A DNA stretch of 64,000 nucleotides from Spirodela intermedia (GCA_902729315.2 LR746267.1:935001-999000); one strand, 5' to 3'. Numbered from the stretch's first letter, positions 23,541 through 35,800 are shown. The notes: generated from the sequence alone by a model not told the origin. Numbers and translations are program-made.

Positions 23541-24462
23541 AACTTTCTTGATTCTAAATTCATCTTTTTTAAAATTGTTCGTATGTTTGAGTATTTATTA
23601 GAAAGAGAGGAAGGTAGTTAGAGGCATCTCCTTCCAAAGGATGTCAAGTGGTGTCTCTTGGAGGGAGAGGCACCTTCCTTCGAGGAGAAAGGGTGCATAG
23701 GTGACGTGGCCTCTTCTTCCTCCTCGTGGGTCCACCTAAGGGAATGAACCCTCATGTTGACTCCATCAGTTTCTCTCTCTCATTTTCTCCAGGTATGATA
23801 GATGATTTCTTTTGAACCTATGTCCCTCACTCATGTGCGTTTGTTTTTTCAATTTGGGTTCAATCTGCTCATCTTTGTCATTAGTTTGGATGTCCTAAAT
23901 ACGTCTGTATTGAAGACTATAATTCTTCTGAGATCCGACTTCCACCGTTATTTCATGTTTGTATCCCGTTTCAGTTCTTTACCTTGCAACACCACATGAC
24001 CCTAGAGAAATGCATTGAGTACATATGATGATGAAATGGTATGGATCTAAAATGGCAAAGTGAACTCAATTATAGCGAATTGAAAGAAGCTACGATGAAA
24101 AGACTATTAGGCTAGGTTCAAATATGAAACGATGCCACTTTGTTAAGAAATTCATTTTATTCTTCTAGTTTCATCTACGCATGGAAGTTACACTTTAATT
24201 GTTAGATCTTTATTTTTTACTGCATGAGACTTGGACTGAGGAACTATTTCCTTTCAATCTTTTCCTTTGCTCCCATCACCCAGAAGAGTCGTGCAGGAGA
24301 CAGGTGGGCTTTTATTGGGTATGGAAACCTTGTGAAGGATAAGGGAAACTACAAAAAGATACAAAGACAAACAGTGTCATTGTTCTCGTTTCCACGTATC
24401 TATTTCCTCCCAAGGCCTGCCTTCTGCCTGTTCAAAGCAGTCCTGAATATGTTGCGGCCTTA

Positions 24463-24650
24463 ATACAGATAGTATCAATGCCAACCTCCATGTATATTTC
24501 AGAAGTAAGTTGGCCCCGCGTTTCATGTAGGGGATCTTGGACAGTTAACTGCATCATTTTCTCGTTTACTTCCTCCGTAAGACCTTCTAGCCGATTAAGA
24601 GCGACCTGTCAGTTGCGCTCGTCCATGCGTATTGAACACTCAAACAGATG
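24463..24650 (-). other. coding-like minus-strand stretch, unidentified
   Basis: One minus-strand frame reads like protein (LNRLEGLTEEVNEK, then LTVQDPLHETRGQLTSEIY), with one stop upstream. I recognise no family. It may be an exon fragment captured by a transposable element, or chance. Confidence 0.2.
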
Positions 24651-27600
24651 GGTTGTAAATCTTTGTTAACTGTCGCTTCAGAAAATGAGTTCACACAATT
24701 AAGGAAGTCACAAAGTCGCGCTTGGATTTAATGCTCTTTTTATGTGTAGACGTTTCGGTTATGACTGCTGAACTCAGTTGCTTTGGTATTTTGCTTTCCC
24801 TGCAAGTAATTGGAATTCAGGGTTACATGTTGATACGTTCTAGAAATATCAAGGCTACTTAAAATTTACTGGCACATGCTATACATATTTTACCACGATG
24901 TCCACATATAGGTGAATACTTTTCGTGAAAGGCAGTATTTTTGCCACATTTACTGTTGTTTTCTTTGTATGACCATATGTTGGGAATTTTGGCCTGTAAA
25001 ACCTTCATATCTTTAATAAAGATTTACACTAGCTAGTCCAATGTTCGGAGCATAGGAACTGTTTTAAATTATTTTATTAGATTCTGGAATAGTGCATCAA
25101 ACAAGACATTTACTCTGACTACGAAGTAAACTGTAAGCCTCCGTCAAGTCAAATATCTCCAATGAACCGTAGAGACTACAGAATATTATTACAAAAACAA
25201 TAAATTAAAACGGAATACCTTGAAATGGCGTCATTTTTGTGACAAGCATAAGAGTCAAGTAAGCCTGAGGCAGAAGTTCTGAAAGAGTTTGCTACGTGAT
25301 ATGAGGAGACCGTTTATTCCAGGCGTCTGAGGCTACATCTTATCAGTCATTTGACTCAAGTGAAATTTAAAACCACTGCATTTAACATCTCGGTGACCAA
25401 CGCATAGTCTTACTACTGGACGAGTTGTCTCAAAGTAGTGGATTTGGATTTTCCCTCTCAGAAACAAAGCAGAGCTATCTTTACGATAATTAACCTGTCA
25501 TTGCCAAATAATCAGTCTATTACTATGAAAAGTCTCTTTCGTCGAGAACACGATTTCGTAGATGAACCATGGTTTGTGATTAAATTCCTCAAGAACACGC
25601 ATTCAATAAAATCCTTGGTGAGGTCAAGAAACTTGAAACATTTACTGGGAAAGGTATAGAATCCTAGTGAGTTTTCTGCGTCAACTTTGCTAATCAAAAC
25701 TGCACATGCTCAACTTCTTATTCAAATCTCATGCAGAAGATATCATCTTGAATCTACCCTCCAATTTCCTTTTCTTTAGACAGGTTGCAGTAAGATAAAA
25801 CTCACCACTCTTGGTGCCATCTACCTAGATTTTTTTTCCTCCCGCTTTAAATTTCTATCACATGGTAGAACGTTCAAGCTCGTTTGATACCTAGGATTGC
25901 CACAAAAATGAGAATAAACAAAGTATTTCCAATTTTTTTGGGTGTTAAGCGCTCGTTTTTACTACTGTAGTCGCACAAATTTGACGGGGTAAAGTCATCG
26001 ATCAAAACGCCAATTTGACAGGGCTACATCAGATGTCAGGAGCTTTTTCTTGTTGACCTTCTCGTCGAATGCAATGCATAGTCAAGGGAGGCGGCGGATG
26101 GAAGTCCTAGCACACCGTTTTCTAAAGTGAAGTACCCCCTCTTATCCTAGTCTCCTGCTACCATTACTCAAAGTATCCAAGTCTTAGTCAGCACGTTGTC
26201 TGAACACGTTAACATTTTAAACGTTCATCGTTGACAACTTCATCGTTGAGCTACTCGTGTAAGCAGGTCCTCTGTGAACCTCAGTTTTCCCTTTCCAGGA
26301 GTGACAGGTTCCCATCTTCTTGATGACTTCGTGGCGTCAAATTAGTCGAAATGTGACTCATGACATGTAGAATCTTTACGAAACTTCTGTATCTCCGCTT
26401 TCATTGACTCCTTTTTTTTTTGGAATTTTCGCATTTTAAAATAATGTGGTTATATCCACTAGCATGGTTCAGGCTTTCAATATTGAACATAAAACTTGTA
26501 GGAGATGGCTTGGACTTCACCAAGGTTCTGGTTCACTTTGTAGCATAACCGAACGGCCCGTATAATCGAATGTTGTTGAACCTATGATAGTAATGTTAAT
26601 AGTAACATAGCTCCAGATATTGCGTCCACTGGTGTGAATTTTCAACAGAGAAATTAATGTTTTGCAGGATATGAAAGTTTTTCCAGGTAGGAAGTAGATA
26701 AGAAAAACAGGCAGTGACCTTGTCAAGAGCCGCCAACGGAGGCTTAGGACCACCTTGTTTGGAGAAACTAGGTTCGAGTGCTGAGGATGCGTATGAATAA
26801 CGTTTACGGCCGCTATTAGGTTAAGATTTACACACTAGGCTGCGGGCAACAAAATCGTATTATTTTCAGACACGTGGCTCCATTCGTTGGAGCACTAATT
26901 TTCACGGGTACCGATTTTTCAAGTTGGTAACTTGTAACCAGAATACCCTTTCAGTTGGTAGGCGGCAACATATCCAGGACGAATAAGAATAATGCCGACC
27001 ACGTAGACCAGATATCGGGACGAACTAGATGCGTGGAAACGAGAACAATGGCCCATATTCGTCGCTGCATTCTTTTTGTTGTTCCCTTTATACAATTCGT
27101 TCTATAAGCACATTGAGAAAAAAATACACGCCGGGGTACGATCTTCATTTTACAGATGGCAAAGTCCTGGTCTTGCCCTTCGTTCTTGTTTTCTCTTTGG
27201 GAGATTGCTTGCATGTTTAAGGTCAGGCCGTCGTCCGCTCCAATACTCCTTTTACTCACTAGTTCTATCAACCCACTGTTATTTCAAATTTATTGCCAGG
27301 TAATGCGTGCAGGAGGCCATCTTGTTGGAACACAGAAAGCCTGCAAGAACAAAATCAATACAGCTGTTACCTAAAGAAACGATCGGTGCATCACCGACTT
27401 TATCATGTTTCGGGAGAGCCAAGAAATACGCTTCGAAAATATAAGCATCGTCGACTATTGTTCGGCTCCGAGCTGTCAATAAATCTGTTCACTTTAAAAA
27501 ATCCTTCCCTCGAACATTTGTTCCTCGTGAAATGACGGCCGTCTAAATATGGAAATAGAGGTCTTGTCCCGAATAACTGATGACTCTTGTTGGCGGTGTC

Positions 27601-28348
27601 ATTCCAGCACGGCTGACCCATTCGGGAGACGTGCAAGAGAAGCTCTCTCGTTCCTGGGGTCACATCGACCCTTATGACCTTCCCAGGGTTGTGTATAGAG
27701 AGAGAATGAGGGTGGTTGCAGCCATCACATCTGAGATGTGTGGGCGCAGCTGCATGTAGATCGAGATGTGGTTGCACGTAGATCAGTTATACGTAGATCG
27801 AGATATTTTCTTTTAGATATCGGTTATCTTTTTCTATTTTTAATAAATAGCACATGTAATCTCTTTTTTTGAGTGTGTGAGTCATCTCAAAGGTATTGAG
27901 ACGTGGTAGTAGAAGTCTTGTTCTCATTAGGATTTCTAATAACTTGATGATTTCTCTTCTATTTGTTCTCCTACAAGTTTAAATGATGCAAAGGGAGAAA
28001 GAAAACGCATCTTTTAAAGACCTTCAATGGGCTATAGTGAATGGTGGTTGAGCAATAGGCTACCTATTTATCTACCTATTTAACAGACTAGTCCGTATCT
28101 GTACAGGTCCCATGACGTTGCCTCTCTCATGCTCTCTCCACGTCGTGTTCCTCTCTGGACCTACCGATTTCTATTACTGAATCTCTAGTTATTGAAGTCG
28201 AATAAATAAGGACGTACTTTGACGGCGGAAAGCCACTTCAAGCGCATGGAGTCCTCACTACTGGGGATGATACAAATAACTCCAACGTCAGACACCTTTT
28301 ATTCAATAGCGTATACGAATGCAGAATTGCAGACAAAAGGTCTAGGTC

Positions 28349-29078
28349 TCAGTTGTTGTCCGTCCAGAACTGGGACTGGAGGTAGTCCACGACCTTCTTG
28401 TCGACCTGAAAAGCCTTGGCGAGTAGGTCGTCGTTGATAACAGGCTTGGACCCGAAGACGGCGTTGGCGACGGTGACCACGCCCGGGTTCTGGCTGCTCA
28501 GGGCGGCGATGGCTACCGCATTCTCGTGGCCTATGTTGAGCTGGAAGTGGATGAGGCCCTCGGGGAAGACGAAGACGTCACCCTTGTTGAGAATCTTGGT
28601 GAAGAGCTTGGGCGGGTTGGAGGTGACGAAGCCGACGTAGAGCTTGCCCTGGAGGAGTGTGAGCACCTCCGTGGCCCTCGGGTGGGTGTGGGGAGGGTTG
28701 AGTCCACGGCGGGCAAAGTCTACACGGACGAGCGAGATGCCGAGGGTGTTAAGCCCGAAGAGGTTGTTGACGTTGACGGGGGTGACCTTGGATCCGAGAG
28801 CGTTCTTCGTGTCGCCGGGCTTGTCGAGGCCAGAGAAGAAGAAGTCATCGGCCTTGACATGGGCCGGGTTCTTGCAGACGACACCATTTACGAACACTGC
28901 AACAGACAGAGTATGAGAAGAACACAGTACGCAGAAGGCAGCACGTCGATCGCGAGGACTACATACCCTTGGTGGTGTTGTCTGCTACACAGAAGTCCTG
29001 CAGTGGACTCGGGTCGGAGGCGAAGGCTTTGGTAGAGGCGAGGACGAGCACGACGAAGGCAAAAGCGTAGGACGCCAT
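28349..29078 (-). CDS. germin-like protein, two exons
   Basis: Exon 1 is 29078-28967 and exon 2 is 28896-28349, with a 70-nt GT-AG intron. Together they give 219 aa, the usual germin-like length. Residues 1-20 are a signal peptide ([13 protein letters not shown]). Two cysteines (DFC and VVCK) form the conserved N-terminal pair, with an NTT glycosylation site between them. The cupin metal site is complete: [11 protein letters not shown] gives His107, His109 and Glu114, and [13 protein letters not shown] gives His154. Family members are secreted manganese cupins of the cell wall, with superoxide dismutase or other activities in some; the activity here cannot be told from sequence. A TATA box lies 79 bp upstream. 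The gene sits inside the segment enclosed by copia integrase and RT. A broken partial copy lies at 6056-6419. Confidence 0.93.
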
Positions 29079-29156
29079 TTCTGGATCCTTCGTTCTTTTG
29101 TGAGTATTGGTTCTCCTCAGGTTCTGATGGGTTTGAGTAACAAAACCTTTCGTGGG

Positions 29157-29164
29157 TATTTATA
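29157..29164 (-). promoter_or_regulatory. TATA box of the germin-like gene
   Basis: Minus-strand TATAAATA, 79 bp before the ATG at 29078. Confidence 0.65.
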
Positions 29165-29169
29165 GACGG

Positions 29170-30594
29170 CCTGGTGAATTGAACCGCGTACTAGCGGTTC
29201 TTGAGAGATGGAATTGGACTTCGTCTGATGTCTCGGACTGCTGCAGATGGTGGTCTTGTGATCCAGTCACTTGTCATGTGAGAACGGCGGGTCTGGAGAC
29301 AACAAATCGGACTTCGTCTCTTCTCTCTAAATTCTGAAGAACGAAAGGACTTCTAACCGAGTCGTTTCTGGATGCCTGCAAAAATTTCTAAACGGGAACG
29401 AAAAGTCGTTGCCGTGTTTAATGATCCGAATTCAACGACCCGACCCAGCCCTGTATACTTATGTTCCTAACCTCACCATTTCCCCGCCGTCGTAGTCAGT
29501 GTCCCGCGGAGACAATCTTAACTTGGACTATCATTGTCCTTCCGTTTTTCCCCAGAGGACGTGTCTTAGACCAGTAGCTCGCGAAGAATAACTTGGACTA
29601 TTTTGTGCTTGTTATTGAAAACTCAATTCACGAAGAATCCCTTGTGCAAATCTAGTTTCCTATTAGCAGAATCATCCGAGCCTAAGGAAAATATTGACAG
29701 CTTTGTTTCGAAGGTTAATTGATATTTAACGAATGATTATTGCGATGGTATTCCTCGAAGATTATTCTACCAACTGATTCGTATCGTTCGAGTTCCAGAC
29801 GGACAAGGCTTCTTTTAAACTCTCCAACGGACTTCCCGCATTTTGGGCTACTTTTTTGCTTTGCAGGTGCCCGCATTTTGTGGGACAGGAACCTTCCCTG
29901 CTTGCTAAACGTAGCTGGTAACCCCGTCTCAGTCTTCTTACATACAAAGTGGACTTTGCTCTGTCAGATACGACAAGACAAAAAACGACGACAAGTTCCA
30001 AATGCTTTTTAAAGCCTTTTATTCTAGCGACCAGAACAACGGTGTTATTGCGGTACCCAGAACCCTCCCCGGTCGTACTTCTCCATCTATAACGTCGGTA
30101 CGAAGGAGGTTCCAACTACTCGCTTGGTTACTTCATACGTGAATAATTAGGACTATTAGGGTACCCAGAACATTCTTTTGTGCAAAGTGATCTGACTATA
30201 TCCTCGCCGGTCGGTTCCCCTGCGCTGGAAGCTGCTTCATATATCTCGGTCCCCGCCGGCGAAATAAAAAAAATAATGTAGTTGGGACTTGCTGATATAA
30301 TCGCTAACGTTCGCCATAAACTCCCACACACTCTTTCGGAGCCTCCCTTAAAATCTCTCTTGTTATCGTTGATTATGGAGCAACTTTCCAAAGAGACAGA
30401 AATGATAGATTCGCAACTTTTGGCTCTGGTTTACCGCTCATAGATACCTTATACATTCTGAACCCTAGAATTCCCGTGATATGAAGTAATACAGTGCTTG
30501 AAATGCATGAACGAACCCTTAAAGTGGTCATACAGTACGACGTCACTGTTGAGTCATCTCCATGTCGGAGATGGGCTTTTTGGCGGGAAAGTAA
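29170..30594. other. spacer, no feature recognised
   Basis: Upstream side of the germin-like gene up to the HyPRP fragment. I see no gene or named repeat. Confidence 0.4.
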
Positions 30595-30682
30595 AGCGGC
30601 ACTGCCGGTTTGGGGTACGACTTGGGGTGCGGACGGAGGTTCAACCGGAGGTGAGGAGGGGGGTGGTGGTAAGGACAACGGC
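30595..30682 (-). pseudogene. HyPRP proline-rich fragment fused to integrase
   Basis: The minus strand reads PLSLPPPPSSPPVEPPSAP and matches the middle of the intact HyPRP proline-rich domain, with short internal deletions. It shares some diagnostic bases with each of the two intact copies (gaggag with copy 1, acgacttgggg with copy 2). No signal peptide or 8CM is present. Its frame continues without interruption from the copia integrase on its right. Confidence 0.8.
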
Positions 30683-31434
30683 ACGAGTGATCCAAACACT
30701 CTTAAATGGCCAATGTAGGGCCTTCAGCCAGTCCATGCCTCGTATGGGGTTAAACCCTATAGACTGGAAGTAGAAGCACGATTTACTAAATAAATTGTAG
30801 TACTTACAGCTTCACCCTATAGTTCACGAGGTAAGTCTTTGTCCTTCAGCATACTGTGAACTAAGGACATAATTGTCCTATTCTTCCTCTCCACTATCCC
30901 ATTCTATTGAAGAGAATAGGGGGCAGTCAACTGTCTTTTAATGTCTTGTGACACACAGAAATCAGTGAATTCATTAGATACAAATTCTTCTCCCCTGTCT
31001 GATTGAAGACACTTAATTTTGGTGTTCTTTTCAGCCTCAGCCAAAGCCTTAAATTGCCTGAATTCTCTAAATGCATCAGATTTGTTCTTCAGTAGGGACA
31101 CCCACAACAGCCGAGTAAAATCATCCACAATTAAGAGAAAATAGCGACTTCCCCCTAATGTGGATGGCGAGATTAGGCCACAAATATCTATGTAGACAAG
31201 CTCGAGAGGTGTTGAAGCTCTGAAAGCCGACGCTTTAGGAAATGGGGTGCGGGCTTGCTTTCTTGCAAAACAACTTCGGCAGACATGATCAGAAACCCTA
31301 AGCAATAGAACTCCCTCCACGAATTCTTTGCTCGACATTTCCTTTAGTGAGTAGAAATTCAAGTGGCCAAATGTCGAATGCCATAGCCGACTTGAATTTT
31401 CAACCCTTTTGGAGAGTAGGCACTGTTCTATCAC
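30683..31434 (-). pseudogene. copia integrase, decayed
   Basis: The GAG-pre-integrase zinc finger (WHSTFGHLNF with VCRSCFARKQ) is followed by the catalytic core: IDICG, IVDDFTR and the SDRGEEF block, then TAPYSLQ, NGIVERKNR and HLRVFGS. Stops replace residues in QQNG and in the FWGEA-like block. Integrase inserts retroelement cDNA into chromosomes. The text breaks at VFGS (about 30683), where HyPRP sequence begins in frame. Confidence 0.88.
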
Positions 31435-31674
31435 ATTAAGCTTGAGTAGATAAGGCCTCCCTTCTGTGCAATCAGCTTCAGCTAATAATGATCTATCACG
31501 ATCAAATATAGTTAATCATCCTCCATACATGATTATCATAAAGCTTTCTTCATCTAACCTCCCCATACTAAGAATATTAGCACATAATTTGGGTACAAAA
31601 AGCACATTATTGAAGAGAATTCTCTCACCATCTTGCCGCTAAAATAGGATTTTGCCTCTGCCTTGAATTTCCAC

Positions 31675-31960
31675 TCAAGAATTGTCACCAAATTTGATAA
31701 ATCCGGAGGTTGATTCATCAAGGTCCGTGAAGTAATTTCTTCTCCCAGTCATATGGTTCGAGGCCCCGGTGTCAAGATACCACATTTCTAGATCTTTGAA
31801 ATCAGTTTGTGAGCTTTGAAACAGAAATTCACTCTCCACTTCCTCAATTGTCATCAACAGAGAGGACGTTGCCACCGAAGTAGAGACCGTTGCTGCCGCT
31901 TGAGTGGACTCCGCCACATATGCCCGATCGTCCCTCTCTCTCTTTGCACTATGACATTCA
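31675..31960 (-). pseudogene. copia nucleocapsid knuckle and protease
   Basis: A degenerate zinc knuckle, CYNC-stop-KYGRFAYEC, has lost its histidine to arginine and gained a stop. The aspartic protease core WYLDTGASNHMTG follows. Order and spacing fit a copia polyprotein. Confidence 0.8.
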
Positions 31961-32580
31961 TATGCAAAACGCCCATACTTCTAGCAATTATAGCATTGGA
32001 TACCTGACTTGTCGAAAAATTTCTTCTCTTCATCAGAAGATTGTTCACGTCTTCGACCACAGCTTCTGCCTCACCCTTTACCACAACCGCGATGACGCCC
32101 TCTTCTGCAAGATGAGAACTCCTCCTCACTCGACATTTTGACTTTGCTCAGCACTCTGGCCAGCAATACCTGCTCCTCTTCACGGGACTCGCATTCCTTG
32201 AGCTGCAGTTCGTGCACTGTGAGAGAGTCAATTACATCATCGAGGCTCACCTTGTCTAGATCTCCATACTACTCCACAGACAGGGTGAGTGCGTCAAATT
32301 TAGAAGGCATTGCCCTCAAAAATCACTACACAACTTTGCGTTCTTCCATTGTCTCTCTCAAGTTCCGTAATTCAGAGATGATTCGTGTGAATTTCATCAC
32401 AAAATCTACTACTAAGTCATTCTTGGCCATTGTGAGAATTTCGTACTCATGCTTCAAACCTTGGATGTGTGACTGAATCACTCAGTCCACGCCGAGATTC
32501 CGTTGCTGTAGGATCTCCTAATTTTCTTTCGCCATTTTCTTGGTGTCAAGAACCATTAGCAAGTCTTCTGGAACTGCATT
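31961..32580 (-). pseudogene. copia gag, N-terminally truncated
   Basis: Minus-strand text typical of copia gag (UBN2-like) can be read: VPEDLLMVLDTKKMAKEN, then HEYEILTMAKNDLV and RNLRETMEERKVV, with stops and frameshifts. It begins abruptly at the junction with HyPRP 8CM sequence at about 32580, so the start codon, leader and 5' LTR are missing. Confidence 0.7.
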
Positions 32581-32809
32581 GATGAGATGCCTTTTTGATG
32601 CCATCGGGTTAAGAATTTGTGCTCCGGTGCTCTCTGCTCTCCGGCTAACTCTGCTAATCGATAGACTCTCCAATCAACAAGCCACAGAGTGCCTTTGCGC
32701 CGCCGCCAGGAGCAGGTTCCTCGGCCTTAATCTGCGGATTCCCGAGGACGTCGCGTTGCTGCTGAATTTCTGCGGCAGGCCGGTGCCGCCTGGGCTGACG
32801 TGCCCTTAA
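32571..32809 (+). pseudogene. HyPRP unit B, detached 8CM half
   Basis: From about 32580 the sequence matches the 8CM of HyPRP A (RCLFDAIGLRICAPVLSALR and on, to the stop at 32809), followed by the unit's own 3' flank. It is the missing 3' part of the gene begun at 17791. A 30-nt in-frame deletion has removed the segment with the CC pair, leaving six of eight cysteines. Some proline-rich sequence between 18212 and the 8CM is also lost, so the split was not a clean insertion. No signal peptide or promoter is attached. Confidence 0.88.
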
Positions 32810-35800
32810 AACTTTTCTCCCAAGGAGACGGTCTATCGTTTAATTCGTACGCATATGAGCACAAACTCCGCCGTTGTCCGTGAACCCCAGGCCACTTCAC
32901 CTCCCATCCAAGACGTTGCTCTGATCATTTTGACGTCTACTCCTACGATATTGTGTTTTCACGCTTCATTAAACAATTTGTCATCCGCATTTACGATGAA
33001 GCATGTATTGTTTCCTTAGAGATATCCTAATAGAATGAAAGTCGGGGTAATCTTTCTTTTCTGCTACACAGAATGTCTGTGTGATTCGATAATAATCGAC
33101 AAGAAATACAGGATATACCATCATACAACGAACTACAAAGGTAGAGGAACGTACTAGGCAATCATAATTCTAATAACAACACCATATTCTTGTCAGAAAC
33201 TCACCGGAGAGACGACGGCAGTTAAGACGTTGCCGGCGAGATCACCTCACGAGTCACAGGAAAAATAGCAGGAGGAACAAGGAAAACTTTCTCTCATTTT
33301 AAAAACTCTTACAGTCCTCTTAAATAAGAAAACAAAAGGGGGAAAGAAATAACCATAAGAAATAACTAACTGGTCAAGACTGGTCAGTAATGTGCGTTAT
33401 GCAGAAAATTCCGCATTACCGCACAACGTGCCCTGACGTGTACACGTCAGAGCACTTCTCGCATAACCGCACTATGCCGTTATGCGAACAGGGCGGGGGG
33501 GGGGGGGCCACGTGCAAGGCTCCCGTTCACAACAATTCTTCCATCAGTCTTGGACAAGAACCAATACAGTGCATTACTTCTTCAGTCATGTGACCTATGA
33601 ATGACTTGCATTGTATTATTGTCTTCGGTTGACCGAGATCTCCAAATGAAGACAACTATGAACTCAAAAGATCCAGCTTTCGTGAGTTATGCTGCAGAAA
33701 AAACCAAACCGGAATAGTCACAGCTTAGATGGACAAATGGAAGAACAGAAATGTGCTTAGTTGGAAAAATATTGGCAATGCGGTCATATTTTTGACGGCA
33801 TAAGCTTGTGTAATCAATCACCGGGGAACAGATGTTAATGGAGGTAGTAGAGCGAATTACCTTTGGGATGGTAAGTCTCACTTCCGTGTTCGGATGACAA
33901 CCATAACAGATTTAGGATATTTTAAATATTTCCCCAAGTATGAAAATGCATAAATCTAATCCCGAGTATTTCTAGGATAATTTAACTGAATGAGGTAATT
34001 TGGAAGATTACGTCTGATTAGCAGGATTTACTTCTGGTTAAATGGGAAGAAATATTTTTATTACTGGGCCCGAATTTAAGGACTATTAGATCAGACTAAT
34101 TGGTTTTAATCTAAGGAGCTTATTGGATCTGTTATTAAGTTCTAATTTAAGCTGAACTTGATAAAACTATTGGGCCTGAAGAAAATTCGAAACGGATTTT
34201 GTTAGTTAGCTGTAAATACAAGGTGTATTGGATTTAGTTTTAATGTTCCGTTTTGGATCTCGGATCTCAGCAAAATAAGATACCGGACCGATCCTTCCCG
34301 CTGCATGAGTCCAAAGTTTTCAGACGTTCGACCATATGGGCAAACGGATCCATCCGCTCTGCCACTGTGGATCCGAAACTTACAATTTTATCATCATATC
34401 AACTAATATTATCTTGATCACTGTTCTCATCAAAAGCTTAAGCTAGCATCAAATTGATCAAAGCTTCCATTTAATCGATCCAAACAAAGAGAAGGTCGTC
34501 CATGCAAAGGAATCATCAAGATTTGGTAAATTTTCTCATCTTGCTTTATATCAAATTGGGAGAAATCAGATCACCTAAGAACCTGAAATCTTGGTAGAGA
34601 GAAGTGGGAAGCATCTCTTTTTTCGGCAACCTAGAACCCTATAATTCAGAAGAAAAATTGAGAGATCTTACATAGGCTAGAGCTGTAAAATCCAGCAGGT
34701 TCCTGGGGCTGAAATTCAGTAATTAAAATGCTTAGGAAATTATCGAACTGAAAATAGATTCCTTTGTACGTCAAAAGGACCTAGCTATTATATATTTCGT
34801 CTGGCCAGGCTCCTGGTAGCCTTAAAATGAGCCCCTAGTAGGGGTGGGGTGCACTGCCCACCTGCATTCCCCTCGTTCTTTTTCTAGAGTTCAACCCCTG
34901 TATATGTATCTCTATGTGAAGTGTTGTTGACTTCACATAGTAATATGGACAATTTAATGGGAGATGATCACATTATCAAATTACCAATTGGTCATGTTAC
35001 TTCCCTAGTACAGTGTTGTCGACTGCACATAGTACAATTTTTCTTCTATTTATTTAAATCTGATTTCAGACGTCAGTTAGGTTTAAAGTCCTACCAGATG
35101 GCACACAATGTCACTGTGACCTCGTAACAGACAATATAAACTCGGAAATAATATGCTCTTAGCTCTCTCATATCTATTACTAGTCATAAATCAGATGCGA
35201 ATCATCTTATCCTTCAGTATGCTTCACTCTAAATTTAAGGGAATATAGAAGTACATATCATTGGAAAAAAATCTTGAGTGCTTTCTATAGCTAAACCCAG
35301 CTACCTGACCAGCATTTTCCATCATTCACCTTCTCGATGGTGCATTAATCATATTCCTTGTCAATGAGGCTTGGCTAGTAAGGAAACAATTCAGATAGGA
35401 ACTTCCCAACTTTGACAGCAGAGCAATACCAGAGGCATTGGCGTCTGCTTACTGTTTCTTGCACACTTTTCCCTCTCCTAATCTCCTTATTTACTAACCT
35501 AATTATAAACGTTTTCAGTGGTCAAGGCCTCACAATCATCTCTACTACATTGCTGCAGATGGTGAAAGGCGATGATGAGCTGAGCAGACATGAATGCACC
35601 TTCAAGGGGGTCAACATGTGTCCCAGCATGAACAAATCTGAAGGCTTAGTTGTGAGGCATTATCATCGCTGCCACAACATATTGCCATATTGAAGCTATA
35701 ATAGGTTTTGGAACTTTAGCCTAGGAATGGAAACAAGAAACCTACAGAAACAAAAAAATGTTTGACATAACAAAGCCATGGAATCGTTTGGTCAATGTTC

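Larger units (their letters stand above)
21721..28200. other. long AT-rich spacer, no gene recognised
   Basis: I see no convincing gene. Contents are simple AT-rich sequence (21700-22150), a (GA)10 microsatellite near 22939-22958, an imperfect tandem repeat at 23402-23540 and a weak coding-like stretch at 24463-24650. GC-richer sequence at 23080-23400 may be retroelement-derived, but no domain was read. Confidence 0.45.
18213..32580 (-). mobile_element. composite Ty1/copia relic splitting HyPRP B
   Basis: Minus-strand copia parts occur in order from right to left: gag (32580-31960), zinc knuckle and protease (31960-31675), integrase (31434-30683), then a foreign segment of about 10.9 kb, then RT (19828-19262), RNase H (19258-18600) and a 3' zone. 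The right end breaks off inside gag against HyPRP 8CM sequence, so no 5' LTR exists and no target-site duplication is evident. The foreign segment contains a HyPRP fragment, a germin-like gene, repeats and a complete HyPRP gene block. The roughly 1 kb that normally links integrase to RT is missing. The coding parts have stops and frameshifts. Confidence 0.8.

Noticed and set aside
28526-29035. Plus-strand 169-codon open frame
   Set aside because: Antisense to the germin-like exon 2, whose cupin motifs and splice sites are unambiguous.
18213-32580. Interpretation as a single intact retrotransposon insertion with two LTRs
   Set aside because: The right end breaks inside gag, no 5' LTR or target duplication is present and the integrase-RT link is missing.
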